This document shows positions 1-7,873 of a DNA stretch of 64,000 bases, piece by piece. The notes below the pieces were generated by a model. That model worked only from the letters and a program-made list of their open reading frames with translations. It had not been told where the DNA came from and did not search any database. A program made the translations under genes and the position numbers. Numbering within the stretch: position 1 is the first letter of the stretch; every line of letters begins with the position of its first letter. Source of the DNA: Desulfoscipio geothermicus (GTDB taxonomy: Bacteria; Bacillota; Desulfotomaculia; Desulfotomaculales; Desulfallaceae); the NCBI GenBank assembly GCA_016841645.1, contig JAENYS010000003.1, forward strand, positions 124,001 through 188,000. The letters run 5' to 3'.

Positions 1-774
1 ATTATCGCAGAAACGATTTATTGCGATACCGATTGTGAAGTTGGTGCTCGGTTGCGGGTGGACCCAAGTAGCTTTAAAATTATGGAAGCCACCTGGGAAA
101 CCTATTCGCTACCTGTGACAATTACGAACGTTCCCGGGCTGTACGGCGTAGAGGCTTATTTTAACAGCGGGTCGGCCATTACTGAGGCAGTGGCTCACCT
201 GGGTCCTATTCCGCGCACACTATTTAATGAAACGGTGAGCTGCGTTATTCTATCGGAACCTTTTTTGTTTAAAGAACGCGGTTTCGCTTCAGCTGCAGCT
301 TACCGCGAATATTGGGATGTGATATATCTCAATGCCTGCCGCTATTACAGCAACCTGGATACAGCTAGTGAACAGTGGGATTACTCTGGCTACATGCGCA
401 CCAGTATTTTGTTCAACCGGTTTGCCTCGCAGTCTGTTTTTGCACTGCCGGGTGGGGGTTTCTGCGTAGTCGCTACATATAGTGATTCTTTTCACGAAAT
501 CAGCGTTGAGTTTGACATAGAGAGTAACCTGGTAATCACCAGGGGTGCTGGTGGATTACTTCGCGCACCACATGCCGTTTGCCTGGAAGCTAATGTTTTT
601 TTGCCTTATCTGCAGCAGCTGGCGGGTTATGACGCTAAAAATCCAGTTAAAAAACAACTTGCCTTAGTTTTAGGCCGGGGTGACGGCTGTGTGCACCTGA
701 TTGATACGGTGTATGACGCGCTGATAGCTGTTAATATAGCTGTGAATCGACATGGTGGTTTGGCCACCATGTAG
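1..774 (+). CDS. DUF2889 family protein, 5' end cut off by window edge
   Basis: The frame is open from base 1, so the true start lies upstream; the first start-like codon inside the window is TTG at 52. The visible 257 residues end with features typical of DUF2889: a D-x-F-H-E stretch near the middle (TYSDSFHEISVEFDIES), then a Pro followed by a lone Cys, and a GRGDGCVHLIDTVYDALIAV segment close to the C-terminus. The family has no assigned function that I know. It is followed by about 200 AT-rich bases without a gene. Family assignment is by remembered motif pattern, so moderate confidence. Confidence 0.6.
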   Translation: MIAETIYCDTDCEVGARLRVDPSSFKIMEATWETYSLPVTITNVPGLYGVEAYFNSGSAITEAVAHLGPIPRTLFNETVSCVILSEPFLFKERGFASAAAYREYWDVIYLNACRYYSNLDTASEQWDYSGYMRTSILFNRFASQSVFALPGGGFCVVATYSDSFHEISVEFDIESNLVITRGAGGLLRAPHAVCLEANVFLPYLQQLAGYDAKNPVKKQLALVLGRGDGCVHLIDTVYDALIAVNIAVNRHGGLATM

Positions 775-976
775 CAGTAACCGCCGTTTCCCATCACCCT
801 ACCCTTTCATTAATATACTGAAATAACTATATACTCCTTTTTATAAATCGTATTACCGTATATATAATAGTTATCTTTTTTGTTAAAAAACGCTTACGAA
901 AAAAAATTTAAAGTGTTAAAATTAGACATAGGAAAGAGAATAGCCTAATAGTAGCAGATGAGGGGCAGTCAGCATA

Positions 977-1126
977 ATGGGCGTGCTCCCTTTCTATTTC
1001 ATGATTATGTTATACATAGGCTTGCTGACGGCGGAAACATCATATGCAGTGGTAAACCCGAACAGGCCGCCGGGTGCGGTGATAGCTATGAGGTCAGTAT
1101 CTAAAAAGTATTTAGGGATAGAGTGA
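977..1126 (+). CDS. Small (49 aa) protein with hydrophobic N-terminus
   Basis: A short ATG frame with a GAGGGG purine run about 12 bases upstream. Residues 3-18 are strongly hydrophobic (VLPFYFMIMLYIGLL), followed by T-A-E-T-S-Y-A, which looks like a signal peptide or single membrane anchor. The rest is short and basic (…SVSKKYLGIE). Its TGA lies inside the ribosome site of the next gene (GAGTGAGGC, start 1136), so the two are probably translationally coupled. I do not recognise a family. The coding claim rests on this arrangement and the signal-like start. Confidence 0.4.
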   Translation: MGVLPFYFMIMLYIGLLTAETSYAVVNPNRPPGAVIAMRSVSKKYLGIE

Positions 1127-1135
1127 GGCAAAAAA

Positions 1136-1396
1136 ATGACATATACACGATACTCAAATCTTGAATTGTTGAAACTACCCGATTGTGACGGGCTTCTTGA
1201 AAACGGCCAATGCAAATGGCTGGATGTTTCGGCTTGTCGCGGTAAAGACTGTTCATTCTATCACAAAAAAGACAGCCTTGAAAAAGTATTCGCGCGCTTG
1301 CGTTCGCTGCCTGAAGAAAAGCAGGAGCATATCTCCCAAAAATATTACTATGGTGAACGCCCTTGGGCGGAATCAAAAGCAAAACCAAAACTATAA
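1136..1396 (+). CDS. Small cysteine-rich protein, 86 aa, unrecognised
   Basis: ATG start with GTGAGG seven bases upstream. The protein has four cysteines (positions 17, 26, 34, 39) in a C-x8-C-x7-C-x4-C pattern, next to acidic and aromatic residues, as in small zinc- or Fe-S-binding proteins. The C-terminal third is charged and low in hydrophobic residues, so a soluble cytoplasmic protein is likely. It sits between a small membrane-anchored ORF and a 118-aa protein in the same direction, probably one transcript. The metal-binding idea is inferred from spacing only. Confidence 0.6.
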   Translation: MTYTRYSNLELLKLPDCDGLLENGQCKWLDVSACRGKDCSFYHKKDSLEKVFARLRSLPEEKQEHISQKYYYGERPWAESKAKPKL

Positions 1397-1484
1397 AGGT
1401 AACACAGGTATATACAAGATAAACGATAGGAATATATCGCATCAAGAGTTTAACCAATAAATAAAGAGTGGGGGCAAAAATTAG

Positions 1485-1841
1485 ATGAATCTGGTACATG
1501 AGCAAGTCAGGCATCACCAATTCGGGATTGGTAGTATAACAGACCAGGCAGAAAAAATAATCACAGTAAAGTTTTCCGATGAGTATGGCATTAAGAGGTT
1601 CCAATATCCTTTGGCCTTTGACCAATATTTGATTCTTTGTAATGCCGGTTTACAGAGCATAATTCATGCCGAGGCACGCCTTCTAGCAGAGCAAATTGAG
1701 TCTGAACGAAAGCGCAAGGAAGAAGAATACCGGCGCAAAGAGGAAGAAAGGATTAAGAATATTCGGTCGAGCCAAACCACGTCCAAAAAAAGCGCTCCCG
1801 CAAAAAGCAGCACAAAAAAGGCTTCCTCAACATCTAAATAG
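1485..1841 (+). CDS. 118-aa protein with SH3-like N-terminal module and basic tail
   Basis: ATG start after a GTGGGGG purine run. Residues 1-45 (VRHHQFGIGSI, then a VKFSDEYGIKRFQYPLAF segment) match the style of small SH3-like modules found at the C-terminus of UvrD/Rep-type helicases and in CarD-like proteins ('h-x-x-F-G-x-G-x-I … V-x-F-x-x-x-G-x-K-x-f'). Residues 60-90 are a charged helix rich in Glu, Lys and Arg, possibly coiled coil. The last 28 are Lys/Ser/Thr/Ala-rich and look disordered. This suggests nucleic-acid or polymerase contact, but that is inference. Confidence 0.55.
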   Translation: MNLVHEQVRHHQFGIGSITDQAEKIITVKFSDEYGIKRFQYPLAFDQYLILCNAGLQSIIHAEARLLAEQIESERKRKEEEYRRKEEERIKNIRSSQTTSKKSAPAKSSTKKASSTSK

Positions 1842-2145
1842 CAAGTGCTGCTTGTGGACGATGCGGTTGTAAGCGAGGGCGTGCACCTTTTGCAGATGCG
1901 TGGATCGAAACGAAAATTATTTTCAAATTTTTACATTCAAAAGTCGTACCCCTCCTTAGCATAAATCTATTTCCGTTGTCCCACGCTCAATTCTCCAAGC
2001 ACCGTTCCACGAACTACCGCCCGATCAGTTATTTTATTCTTTAGGCTTTCTTAATTCAATCCTCTTGAATTTCTTCCTTAACAATTTTTCTGGCCGGTTA
2101 TGGGTATGGTTTGAATGCTATAGGTGCTAAAAAATGGGAGAAGAA
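1842..2145. other. Non-coding stretch, no clear feature
   Basis: AT-rich sequence after the 118-aa gene. No convincing frame with a ribosome site was seen on either strand. The stretch ends at the long perfect palindrome beginning at 2146. Confidence 0.5.
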
Positions 2146-2205
2146 TGGGGTCAGACCTTGACATTTGACACGTAGTTAAGTGTCAAATGTCAAGGTCTGA
2201 CCCCA
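2146..2205. repeat. Perfect 26-bp inverted repeat with 8-nt loop (REP/RAYT-like)
   Basis: Left arm 2146-2171 (begins TGGGGTCAGACCTTGACA) pairs without mismatch to right arm 2180-2205, around the loop GTAGTTAA. Palindromes built from 'GGGGTCAGACC…TGACA' are familiar from many bacterial genomes as REP-type elements mobilised by Y1 (IS200-like, RAYT) transposases. No such transposase is visible in this window. It lacks a terminal T-run, so it is not a classical terminator. A shorter piece of the same word (CCTGACCCC) occurs at about 6765. Confidence 0.7.
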
Positions 2206-2234
2206 GTGTGTTCCTTCTTTGGTGGTGCATTGCT

Positions 2235-2372
2235 TCAATGCCAGGGGATATAGCCATAACGCTCCCATAATCCCAACGTGCAAAACCGATACATATAGTC
2301 GTCGTCAAGTATTATAGCGTTTTCTGTATATTTCACTACGTCTGACGGTTGTTTGGGCAGCGGGATGTTCAT
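2235..2372 (-). CDS. Possible 45-aa ORF downstream of the IMPase gene
   Basis: Leftward ATG frame beginning MNIPLPKQPSDVVKYTENAI and ending in W-E-R-Y-G-Y-I-P-W-H. It starts 16 bases after the stop of the inositol-monophosphatase gene on the same strand. No good ribosome site was seen. The residue mix (aromatic, Asp-rich centre) looks protein-like. It could be a real small protein or the truncated start of a longer gene cut by the palindrome at 2146-2205. No family recognised. Confidence 0.3.
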   Translation of the reverse strand: MNIPLPKQPSDVVKYTENAIILDDDYMYRFCTLGLWERYGYIPWH

Positions 2373-2388
2373 TAGTCATGGACAATCA

Positions 2389-3213
2389 TCAAATCATCGC
2401 TCCCATATCACCCGGCCATTCCAGACACTCCAGCAGTTCTTGATGAATTAAACCGTTGGATGCTGTAATATCCACGTACTCGGTAAGTTGCAGCGGTTGT
2501 CCGGCCGGGTCGCTCACCGCTCCGCCCGCCTCTTTCACCAGTACCATACCCGCGGCTACATCCCAGGGCCGCAGGGAAACCTCCCAAAAGCCCGTTAGCC
2601 TGCCGCCGGCCACGTAAGCCAGCTCCAGGGCGGCTGAGCCCAGGGCACGCAGGTTATTGCAGCGGTCGATCACTTGCTTGTAGTTTATCAGGTGCATGCG
2701 GGGGCGCTTGGCGATGTTGCCCGGATAGCCCGTCACCAAAAGGCTGCGGTCCAGGGTAGCAATGGTATTATCCGCTCTGATGGGGGAGCCGTTTAATTGG
2801 GCACCGCCGTCCTGCACAGCGGTGAAGGTTTCTTCTCGCAAGGGGTCGTGCACTACTCCCAGCACCGGTATGCCGTGGTCGGCCAGGGCGATGGAAACCG
2901 CGCAGAAGGGCACCCCGAATACAAAATTAGTGGTGCCGTCCAGCGGGTCTACATACCAGGTCATGGCCCCACCGGGTTCTCCTGCGCAGTTACCTTCCTG
3001 TTCTTCGCCTACCACAGCGTGTCCCGGGAAATGTTGCTTGATTAGCTTCACGATGCAGGCTTCCGCCTGCCGGTCTACCTCGGTGACCAGGTCTGACAGG
3101 CAGGACTTGGTTTCGGTAATCTGGTGTCGATATATTTTATCTCTGATAAGCCGGCCGGCTTCCCGTGCAGCCCGGATGGCAATTGCGAGTTCCTTTTGGT
3201 AATTGTTATTCAT
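2389..3213 (-). CDS. suhB: Inositol monophosphatase family protein (SuhB-like)
   Basis: 274 aa, the usual family length. Hydrolyses inositol-1-phosphate or related sugar phosphates in the cytoplasm, Mg2+-dependent. All three metal/phosphate signatures are visible: GEEQEG (metal Glu) near residue 70, the DPLDGTTNFVFG loop near 92, and WDVAAGMVLVKEAGG near 218. The ATG at 3213 has AGGTG five to nine bases upstream. It stands alone apart from a possible 45-aa ORF behind it. The physiological substrate cannot be told from sequence; alternatives in this family are NADP phosphatase, PAP phosphatase and FBPase. Confidence 0.88.
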   Translation of the reverse strand: MNNNYQKELAIAIRAAREAGRLIRDKIYRHQITETKSCLSDLVTEVDRQAEACIVKLIKQHFPGHAVVGEEQEGNCAGEPGGAMTWYVDPLDGTTNFVFGVPFCAVSIALADHGIPVLGVVHDPLREETFTAVQDGGAQLNGSPIRADNTIATLDRSLLVTGYPGNIAKRPRMHLINYKQVIDRCNNLRALGSAALELAYVAGGRLTGFWEVSLRPWDVAAGMVLVKEAGGAVSDPAGQPLQLTEYVDITASNGLIHQELLECLEWPGDMGAMI

Positions 3214-3762
3214 TATTTCACCTACTTCGGATTTTTATAAATGTTATCATAACCCTATTCTCATACTAACACAACGTTATACACATAACCGGCAGGAATC
3301 GGCATGTAATTACAAGAATTGTGTATATAAGAGAGAAGATTTAGCAGCTATGGGGAAGAAATGCGTTATATAAACCTGGCGGTGGTAGGGTAGGAGCGTC
3401 TGCAATTTAGTCCACCCCCGGGGGTAAAACGCTTATGTATGTTATTTAAACGTACTTCCGGACAAGACCGGACAAAAAGCTACTTTGACCGTAGTGTGTT
3501 GTACGGGAAAGCGGGTGTAGTGTAAGGGACTTGACTTGGCTAAGAGAGATAATTACTCTGTGCCGGATTACTGAATAATATGCAAAAACAACGGATGGCT
3601 TGTCCGGTCAAGTTCAATAATTTGCCGGATTGACAGGGTATGTCCTGGAGTTATATCTTTAACTGCAAAACTTTTACTAGGGACATAATTGCCTGGACAC
3701 GGTATTATTATAGTGTCCAGGCATCCATTCGTTCCCTTGAATAAACATGTACATAACTATAA
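3214..3762. other. Intergenic region with repeated CCGGACAAG words and a hairpin
   Basis: No gene seen in 549 bases. The motif CCGGACAAG/CTTGTCCGG recurs (about 3464, 3474 and 3601). An 11-bp perfect hairpin TGCCTGGACAC…GTGTCCAGGCA lies at 3690-3723, just beyond the stop of the leftward 75-aa gene. It has no T-run on either side, so it is at best a weak terminator or a small repeat. Confidence 0.5.
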
Positions 3763-3990
3763 CTACTTACTCTGCTTGGTTTCATTTTCCGATGGGTGCA
3801 TGAAAAGCGGTACTACCTGGCTGTGAAAGGACTCCATTCCCGAATTAATACTAGTCAATGCTTCACGCATAGAATTAATCGCCTGACCCAGGTTGTTCAG
3901 CCTTCCGGCTGGATCAGGGGTGTTAGCGGCCATTAGCAGAATCAGGGTGACCAAGGGATGGGTAAAAGGAGTTTGGTTATTGTTTGGCAT
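3763..3990 (-). CDS. Small hypothetical protein, 75 aa
   Basis: Leftward ATG with an excellent AAGGAGGTG ribosome site 10 bases upstream, which is the main support for coding. Residues 10-24 are hydrophobic (THPLVTLILLMAANT). The rest is amphipathic with Asn, Gln and Met, ending in a charged tail (ENETKQSK). No domain recognised. It is transcribed away from the arginine operon and shares the intergenic region with its ARG-box promoter. Confidence 0.6.
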   Translation of the reverse strand: MPNNNQTPFTHPLVTLILLMAANTPDPAGRLNNLGQAINSMREALTSINSGMESFHSQVVPLFMHPSENETKQSK

Positions 3991-4077
3991 ATTAGCCGGT
4001 GCACCTCCTTGATATAATAAATTTTGTTCGTTACAGGTAATTTATGAAAACAGACACCAAGATGTGCAGAAAAAACT

Positions 4078-4115
4078 GTTGTATTATTATTCATCTATAT
4101 GTATAATTATTATGT
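4078..4115 (+). promoter_or_regulatory. Arginine operon promoter overlapped by two ARG-box-like operators
   Basis: A sigma-A-type promoter TTGTAT (4079-4084), 17-bp spacer, TATAAT (4102-4107) lies 31 bases ahead of the argC start. Two 18-bp sites resembling the ArgR/AhrC consensus (T-G-A-A-T-4W-A-T-T-C-A) cover it: 4078-4095 over the -35 (GTTGTATTATTATTCATC) and 4098-4115 over the -10 (TATGTATAATTATTATGT). They are 2 bp apart, close to the 2-3 bp spacing known for tandem ARG boxes. Arginine-bound ArgR would block polymerase. The repressor gene is not in the window. Confidence 0.6.
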
Positions 4116-4137
4116 TGTAATCTGGAGGTTATTTGCA

Positions 4138-5181
4138 ATGAAAATTAAAGTTGGTATAATCGGTGCCACGGGTTACGCCGGGGCGGAGCTAGTACGTATA
4201 CTGGTATCACACCCGCAGGTCCAATTGGTGGCGCTAACCACCCAGAGTTACGAGGGTAAGTTATTCTACGATGTTTATCCGCATTTATACAAATATGTGA
4301 AACAGGAATGTCGGGAGCTGGATTTGCCGGCAATAGTTAGCGAATCCGATATCATATTTGTGGCCTTGCCGCACGGGCATGCCATACCGGTGGCTCAGGA
4401 AGCATTAAGGCAGGGGAAAAAGTTTATTGATCTGGGTGCGGACTTCCGCATTAATCGCCGGGAGGTATATGAGCAGTGGTATAAAGTGGAACACACCGCG
4501 CCGGAGTTGCTGGAACAGGCGGTATACGGCCTGCCCGAAATACACCGTAATAAAATCAGGTCTGCCTCCCTGGTGGGAAATCCAGGTTGTTACCCAACCA
4601 GCGTAATACTGGGGTTGGCACCACTTTTGGCCTACGGTTTGGTAGATACCGATACGGTGGTGGCGGATTGTAAATCGGGGGTTTCAGGTGCCGGCCGGGG
4701 CTTGTCCCTGGGTGCTCATTTTGCCGAGGTAAATGAAAATTTCCGTGCTTATAATGTGGGTATGCACCGCCATACTCCTGAAATTGAGCAGGAACTAGGC
4801 AATCTGGCGGGTGAGTCGATGGTGATATCATTTACCCCACATCTTACACCCATGAACAGGGGTATTTTAAGTACAGTTTATGCCAAACTAAACCAAGAGA
4901 TGACCTCTGAACAGGTGCGTTCCATTTATGAGGAATATTACCATAGCGAATATTTTGTGCGCTTGCTGCCCCCGGGAATGTTGCCCCAGACCAAAGCGGT
5001 TGCCGGCTCCAATCACTGTGACGTGGTGCCTGTAGTGGACCCGCGCACCGGGCGGGTCATTGTAATTTCGGCTATTGATAACTTGATTAAGGGAGCAGCG
5101 GGGCAGGCGGTGCAAAATATGAACCTGATGTACGATTTGCCGGAAACTATGGGACTGGATAGGCCGGGGCTATACCCGTAA
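4138..5181 (+). CDS. argC: N-acetyl-gamma-glutamyl-phosphate reductase
   Basis: 347 aa. NADPH-dependent reduction of N-acetylglutamyl phosphate to the semialdehyde, third step of arginine synthesis. The N-terminal Rossmann motif GATGYAGAELVRIL and the catalytic cysteine in GNPGCYPTS (about residue 149) are clear, as is GVSGAGR. The ATG at 4138 is chosen over the in-frame ATG at 4099 because GGAGG stands 10 bases before it and the family begins with this K-x-G-I-I-G-A-T-G strand. First gene of the arg operon, directly behind the putative ARG boxes. Confidence 0.95.
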   Translation: MKIKVGIIGATGYAGAELVRILVSHPQVQLVALTTQSYEGKLFYDVYPHLYKYVKQECRELDLPAIVSESDIIFVALPHGHAIPVAQEALRQGKKFIDLGADFRINRREVYEQWYKVEHTAPELLEQAVYGLPEIHRNKIRSASLVGNPGCYPTSVILGLAPLLAYGLVDTDTVVADCKSGVSGAGRGLSLGAHFAEVNENFRAYNVGMHRHTPEIEQELGNLAGESMVISFTPHLTPMNRGILSTVYAKLNQEMTSEQVRSIYEEYYHSEYFVRLLPPGMLPQTKAVAGSNHCDVVPVVDPRTGRVIVISAIDNLIKGAAGQAVQNMNLMYDLPETMGLDRPGLYP

Positions 5182-5337
5182 GCCTAAAGTTTTCGCTCGT
5201 GCTATCAATATGGTCATGCTGGACATTGAATCTATAGTAACAAAATGGTCCTATATGTTTAGGTATTGTTATATGAGATTAATGAACATGATAAATATGC
5301 GGTGTAGTTAAAACAGGTGGTTTGGAGGAAAGCAAGT

Positions 5338-6552
5338 ATGTCGCAAACAGCGTACGTAGAAATTCCCGGCGGGGTGACGGCACCCCAGGGCTTTACTGCA
5401 GCCGGGGCGGTGGCGGGTATAAAGTATGAAAGAAAAGATGTGGCCCTGGTATATTCGGATCGGGAGGCATCTGCCGCCGGGGTTTTTACCACAAATATAG
5501 TGAAAGCGGCACCCGTGCTATTAACCATGGAGCATATAAAAGATGGTAAAGCCAGGGCCGTGGTGGCCAACAGTGGCAATGCCAATGCTTGTGTCGGTCC
5601 CCGGGGGCTTGATGATGCCCGGGCTACGGTCGGCGAGGCTGCGAGACTTTTACACTTACCCGTGGAGCAGGTTTTGGTTGCATCCACCGGTGTAATCGGT
5701 CAGCCCTTGCCCATGGACAGGGTACTGTCCGGTGTCCGGCGGGCAGTAGCGGAACTAAGCGAAGATGGTGGTCATGATGCTGTGACCGCCATAATGACCA
5801 CTGATATTGTGGCCAAGGAAGCGGCAGTGACGGTGGAGCTGGGTGGAGTCAGAATCACTATTGGTGGCATGGCTAAAGGCTCAGGGATGATTCATCCCAA
5901 TATGGCAACAATGTTATGCTTTATTACGACCGATGCCGCTATTGATTCAGTTTGGTTGCATAAAGCGCTGACCGCAGCGGTGGAGCGCACATTCAATATG
6001 ATCACCGTGGACGGCGATACCAGCACTAACGATATGGTGGTGGCACTGGCTAACGGTGCGTCGGGTAACCGGGTAATAAACGGTGAGAATTTGGACTATG
6101 CAGTTTTTACCACGGCATTGGAAGCAGTTTGCCGCAAGCTGGCTGTGGCTATAGCTTCAGACGGTGAGGGGGCTACCCGGCTGATGGAGGTGCGAGTCCA
6201 GGGCGCTGCCACTCAGCGTGATGCCCGTCTGGTGGCCCGGGCGGTGGCCTCCTCCAGCCTGGTCAAGGCGGCCGTATTTGGCAAGGACGCCAACTGGGGT
6301 AGAATAATCTGTGCCGCCGGGTATTCTGGAGCTAGTTTCGAACCGGATGCCGTGGATATTTACGTGGGTGATATGCAGGTGGCCAAGAACGGCGGGGGGC
6401 TGCCTTTCAGCGAGGAGCAGGCTGCCGAGGAGCTGGCCGGTGATCAGGTGACGTTTACTATTGATTTACATAACGGCGATAGTTGTGCCACTGCTTGGGG
6501 TTGTGATATGACGTATGATTACGTACGTATTAACGGCAGCTATCGTACGTAG
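5338..6552 (+). CDS. argJ: Bifunctional glutamate N-acetyltransferase / amino-acid acetyltransferase
   Basis: 404 aa. Transfers acetyl from N-acetylornithine to glutamate (and can use acetyl-CoA in bifunctional forms), so the acetyl group is recycled and no argE is needed. The autocatalytic cleavage site is visible in KGSGMIHPNMATML, the Thr becoming the N-terminal nucleophile of the beta chain. The ATG at 5338 follows TTGGAGGAAAGCAAGT; a GTG seven codons earlier has no ribosome site. Second gene of the operon, 156 bases after argC. Whether it also makes acetylglutamate from acetyl-CoA cannot be read from sequence. Confidence 0.95.
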   Translation: MSQTAYVEIPGGVTAPQGFTAAGAVAGIKYERKDVALVYSDREASAAGVFTTNIVKAAPVLLTMEHIKDGKARAVVANSGNANACVGPRGLDDARATVGEAARLLHLPVEQVLVASTGVIGQPLPMDRVLSGVRRAVAELSEDGGHDAVTAIMTTDIVAKEAAVTVELGGVRITIGGMAKGSGMIHPNMATMLCFITTDAAIDSVWLHKALTAAVERTFNMITVDGDTSTNDMVVALANGASGNRVINGENLDYAVFTTALEAVCRKLAVAIASDGEGATRLMEVRVQGAATQRDARLVARAVASSSLVKAAVFGKDANWGRIICAAGYSGASFEPDAVDIYVGDMQVAKNGGGLPFSEEQAAEELAGDQVTFTIDLHNGDSCATAWGCDMTYDYVRINGSYRT

Positions 6553-6784
6553 TAATTATGCAAATGTGGGGTGCAAGGCGACGAAGGGCTTAGATGAGCG
6601 GAGCCATTAAGGGAATAAGTGGGGTGGGCATCGCAAATAAGCCGAGCCAACGCAGAAATTCTGAAGTGGATCTCGTTTGAATTTACGAAGGGACTTTTAA
6701 ATAATCAAATTAAATAGCCCGGCTGATGCTATTATGTTTTTATTAGTTTAGGAAAGTTTAAGCCTGACCCCTAAGAAAGGAGGT
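6553..6784. other. 232-base argJ-argB spacer, GC-rich, no gene
   Basis: Unusually long for an operon spacer. The central part (about 6575-6690) is GC-rich with purine-heavy words (GCAAGGCGACGAAGGGC, GAGCGGAGCC, ATTTACGAAGGGA) and differs in composition from the AT-rich end. No frame with a start site was found. It ends with a CCTGACCCC word shared with the palindrome at 2146-2205. It may be an intergenic repeat; its copy number elsewhere is unknown. Confidence 0.35.
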
Positions 6785-6790
6785 GTGGGG

Positions 6791-7678
6791 GTGCCGAGCC
6801 CTATGGAAAAGGCGGGTATCTTGGTGGAAGCCCTGCCTTACATAAAAAAGTTTTACGGTAAAACAGTGGTCATTAAATATGGCGGCCATGCCATGGTTAA
6901 TTGTGAGTTAAAAAAAGCGGTACTAACAGATGCAGTATTAATGAAATATGTGGGAATGCATCCCGTTATTGTTCACGGTGGGGGGCCGGAAATCACCGGC
7001 ATGTTAAAAAGATTGGGCAAGGAAAGCAGTTTTGTGGGCGGCCTTAGAGTTACAGATGCTGAAACCATGGAAATTGCCCAGATGGTACTGGTGGGTAAAG
7101 TCAACAAAGATATAGTTGGTATGATTAACGATATTGGCGGTCATGCGGTGGGCCTCTCCGGTAAGGATGGCAACCTGCTGGTGGCAGATAAAAAAATGGG
7201 CTGCGTGCGCAGGCCCGATGGCATTGAGGAAATGGTTGACATTGGCCTGGTGGGTGAGGTGCATCAGGTAAACCCCGGTATTGTGGCCACGGTAATACGG
7301 GAAGGCTATATTCCCGTGGTAGCACCTGTGGCCGTAGGTGAGGGCGGCGATAGTTATAATGTGAATGCAGATAACGCTGCAGGAGCACTGGCGGTAGCCC
7401 TTAATGCCGATAAACTGATCATTCTCACCGATGTAGAAGGTATATTAGCCGATCGCAACGATAAAGCATCGCTGATTTCCACGGTAACCAGGCAGGATGT
7501 GCCCCAACTGGTGGAGAATGGCATTATAGATGGGGGAATGATCCCCAAAGTGGAATGCTGCATATCCGCACTGCGTGGTGGGGTGGGCACCACCCATATT
7601 TTAGATGGTCGGGTACCGCATTCGGTGCTGCTGGAGATATTTACCGATCAGGGTGTGGGTACCATGGTAACCAATTAA
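6791..7678 (+). CDS. argB: Acetylglutamate kinase
   Basis: 295 aa. Phosphorylates N-acetylglutamate with ATP, second step of the acetylated arginine route. Shows VIKYGGHAM, the VHGGGPEI loop, GLSGKDG and a C-terminal [10 protein letters not shown] segment of the amino-acid kinase fold. The GTG at 6791 is preferred because AAAGGAGGTG ends seven bases before it; GTG 6785 lies within the ribosome site and ATG 6803 is too far. The hexameric arginine-sensitive form has an N-terminal helix, and residues 1-20 here (…[18 protein letters not shown]) fit that, so feedback inhibition by arginine is plausible. Confidence 0.95.
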   Translation: MPSPMEKAGILVEALPYIKKFYGKTVVIKYGGHAMVNCELKKAVLTDAVLMKYVGMHPVIVHGGGPEITGMLKRLGKESSFVGGLRVTDAETMEIAQMVLVGKVNKDIVGMINDIGGHAVGLSGKDGNLLVADKKMGCVRRPDGIEEMVDIGLVGEVHQVNPGIVATVIREGYIPVVAPVAVGEGGDSYNVNADNAAGALAVALNADKLIILTDVEGILADRNDKASLISTVTRQDVPQLVENGIIDGGMIPKVECCISALRGGVGTTHILDGRVPHSVLLEIFTDQGVGTMVTN

Positions 7679-7873
7679 CATTTTAGCCGGTGCTTGGTGT
7701 TGAAAGTGAAAGTTAAACGATCGCAGGAAAATGAAAAATGTCTTCGGCAGTGCCTCAATAAGCAATAATTATTGCTGCTGTTCTCGGACATGGCAAGTAG
7801 GGTGAAGCTTTGGGAAGCAAGAAAACCGTCCTCATGCTTATTCTGGGCACTGACAGAAAGAAGGGCGAAATAG

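Noticed and set aside
2762-3202. 146-codon plus-strand frame inside the IMPase gene
   Set aside because: It is antisense to a well-supported gene with full family motifs, has no ribosome site and no recognisable protein features.
3450-3620. Repeated CCGGACAAG words as a CRISPR-like or iteron array
   Set aside because: Only three short, irregularly spaced copies in both orientations; neither regular spacers nor a replication gene are present.
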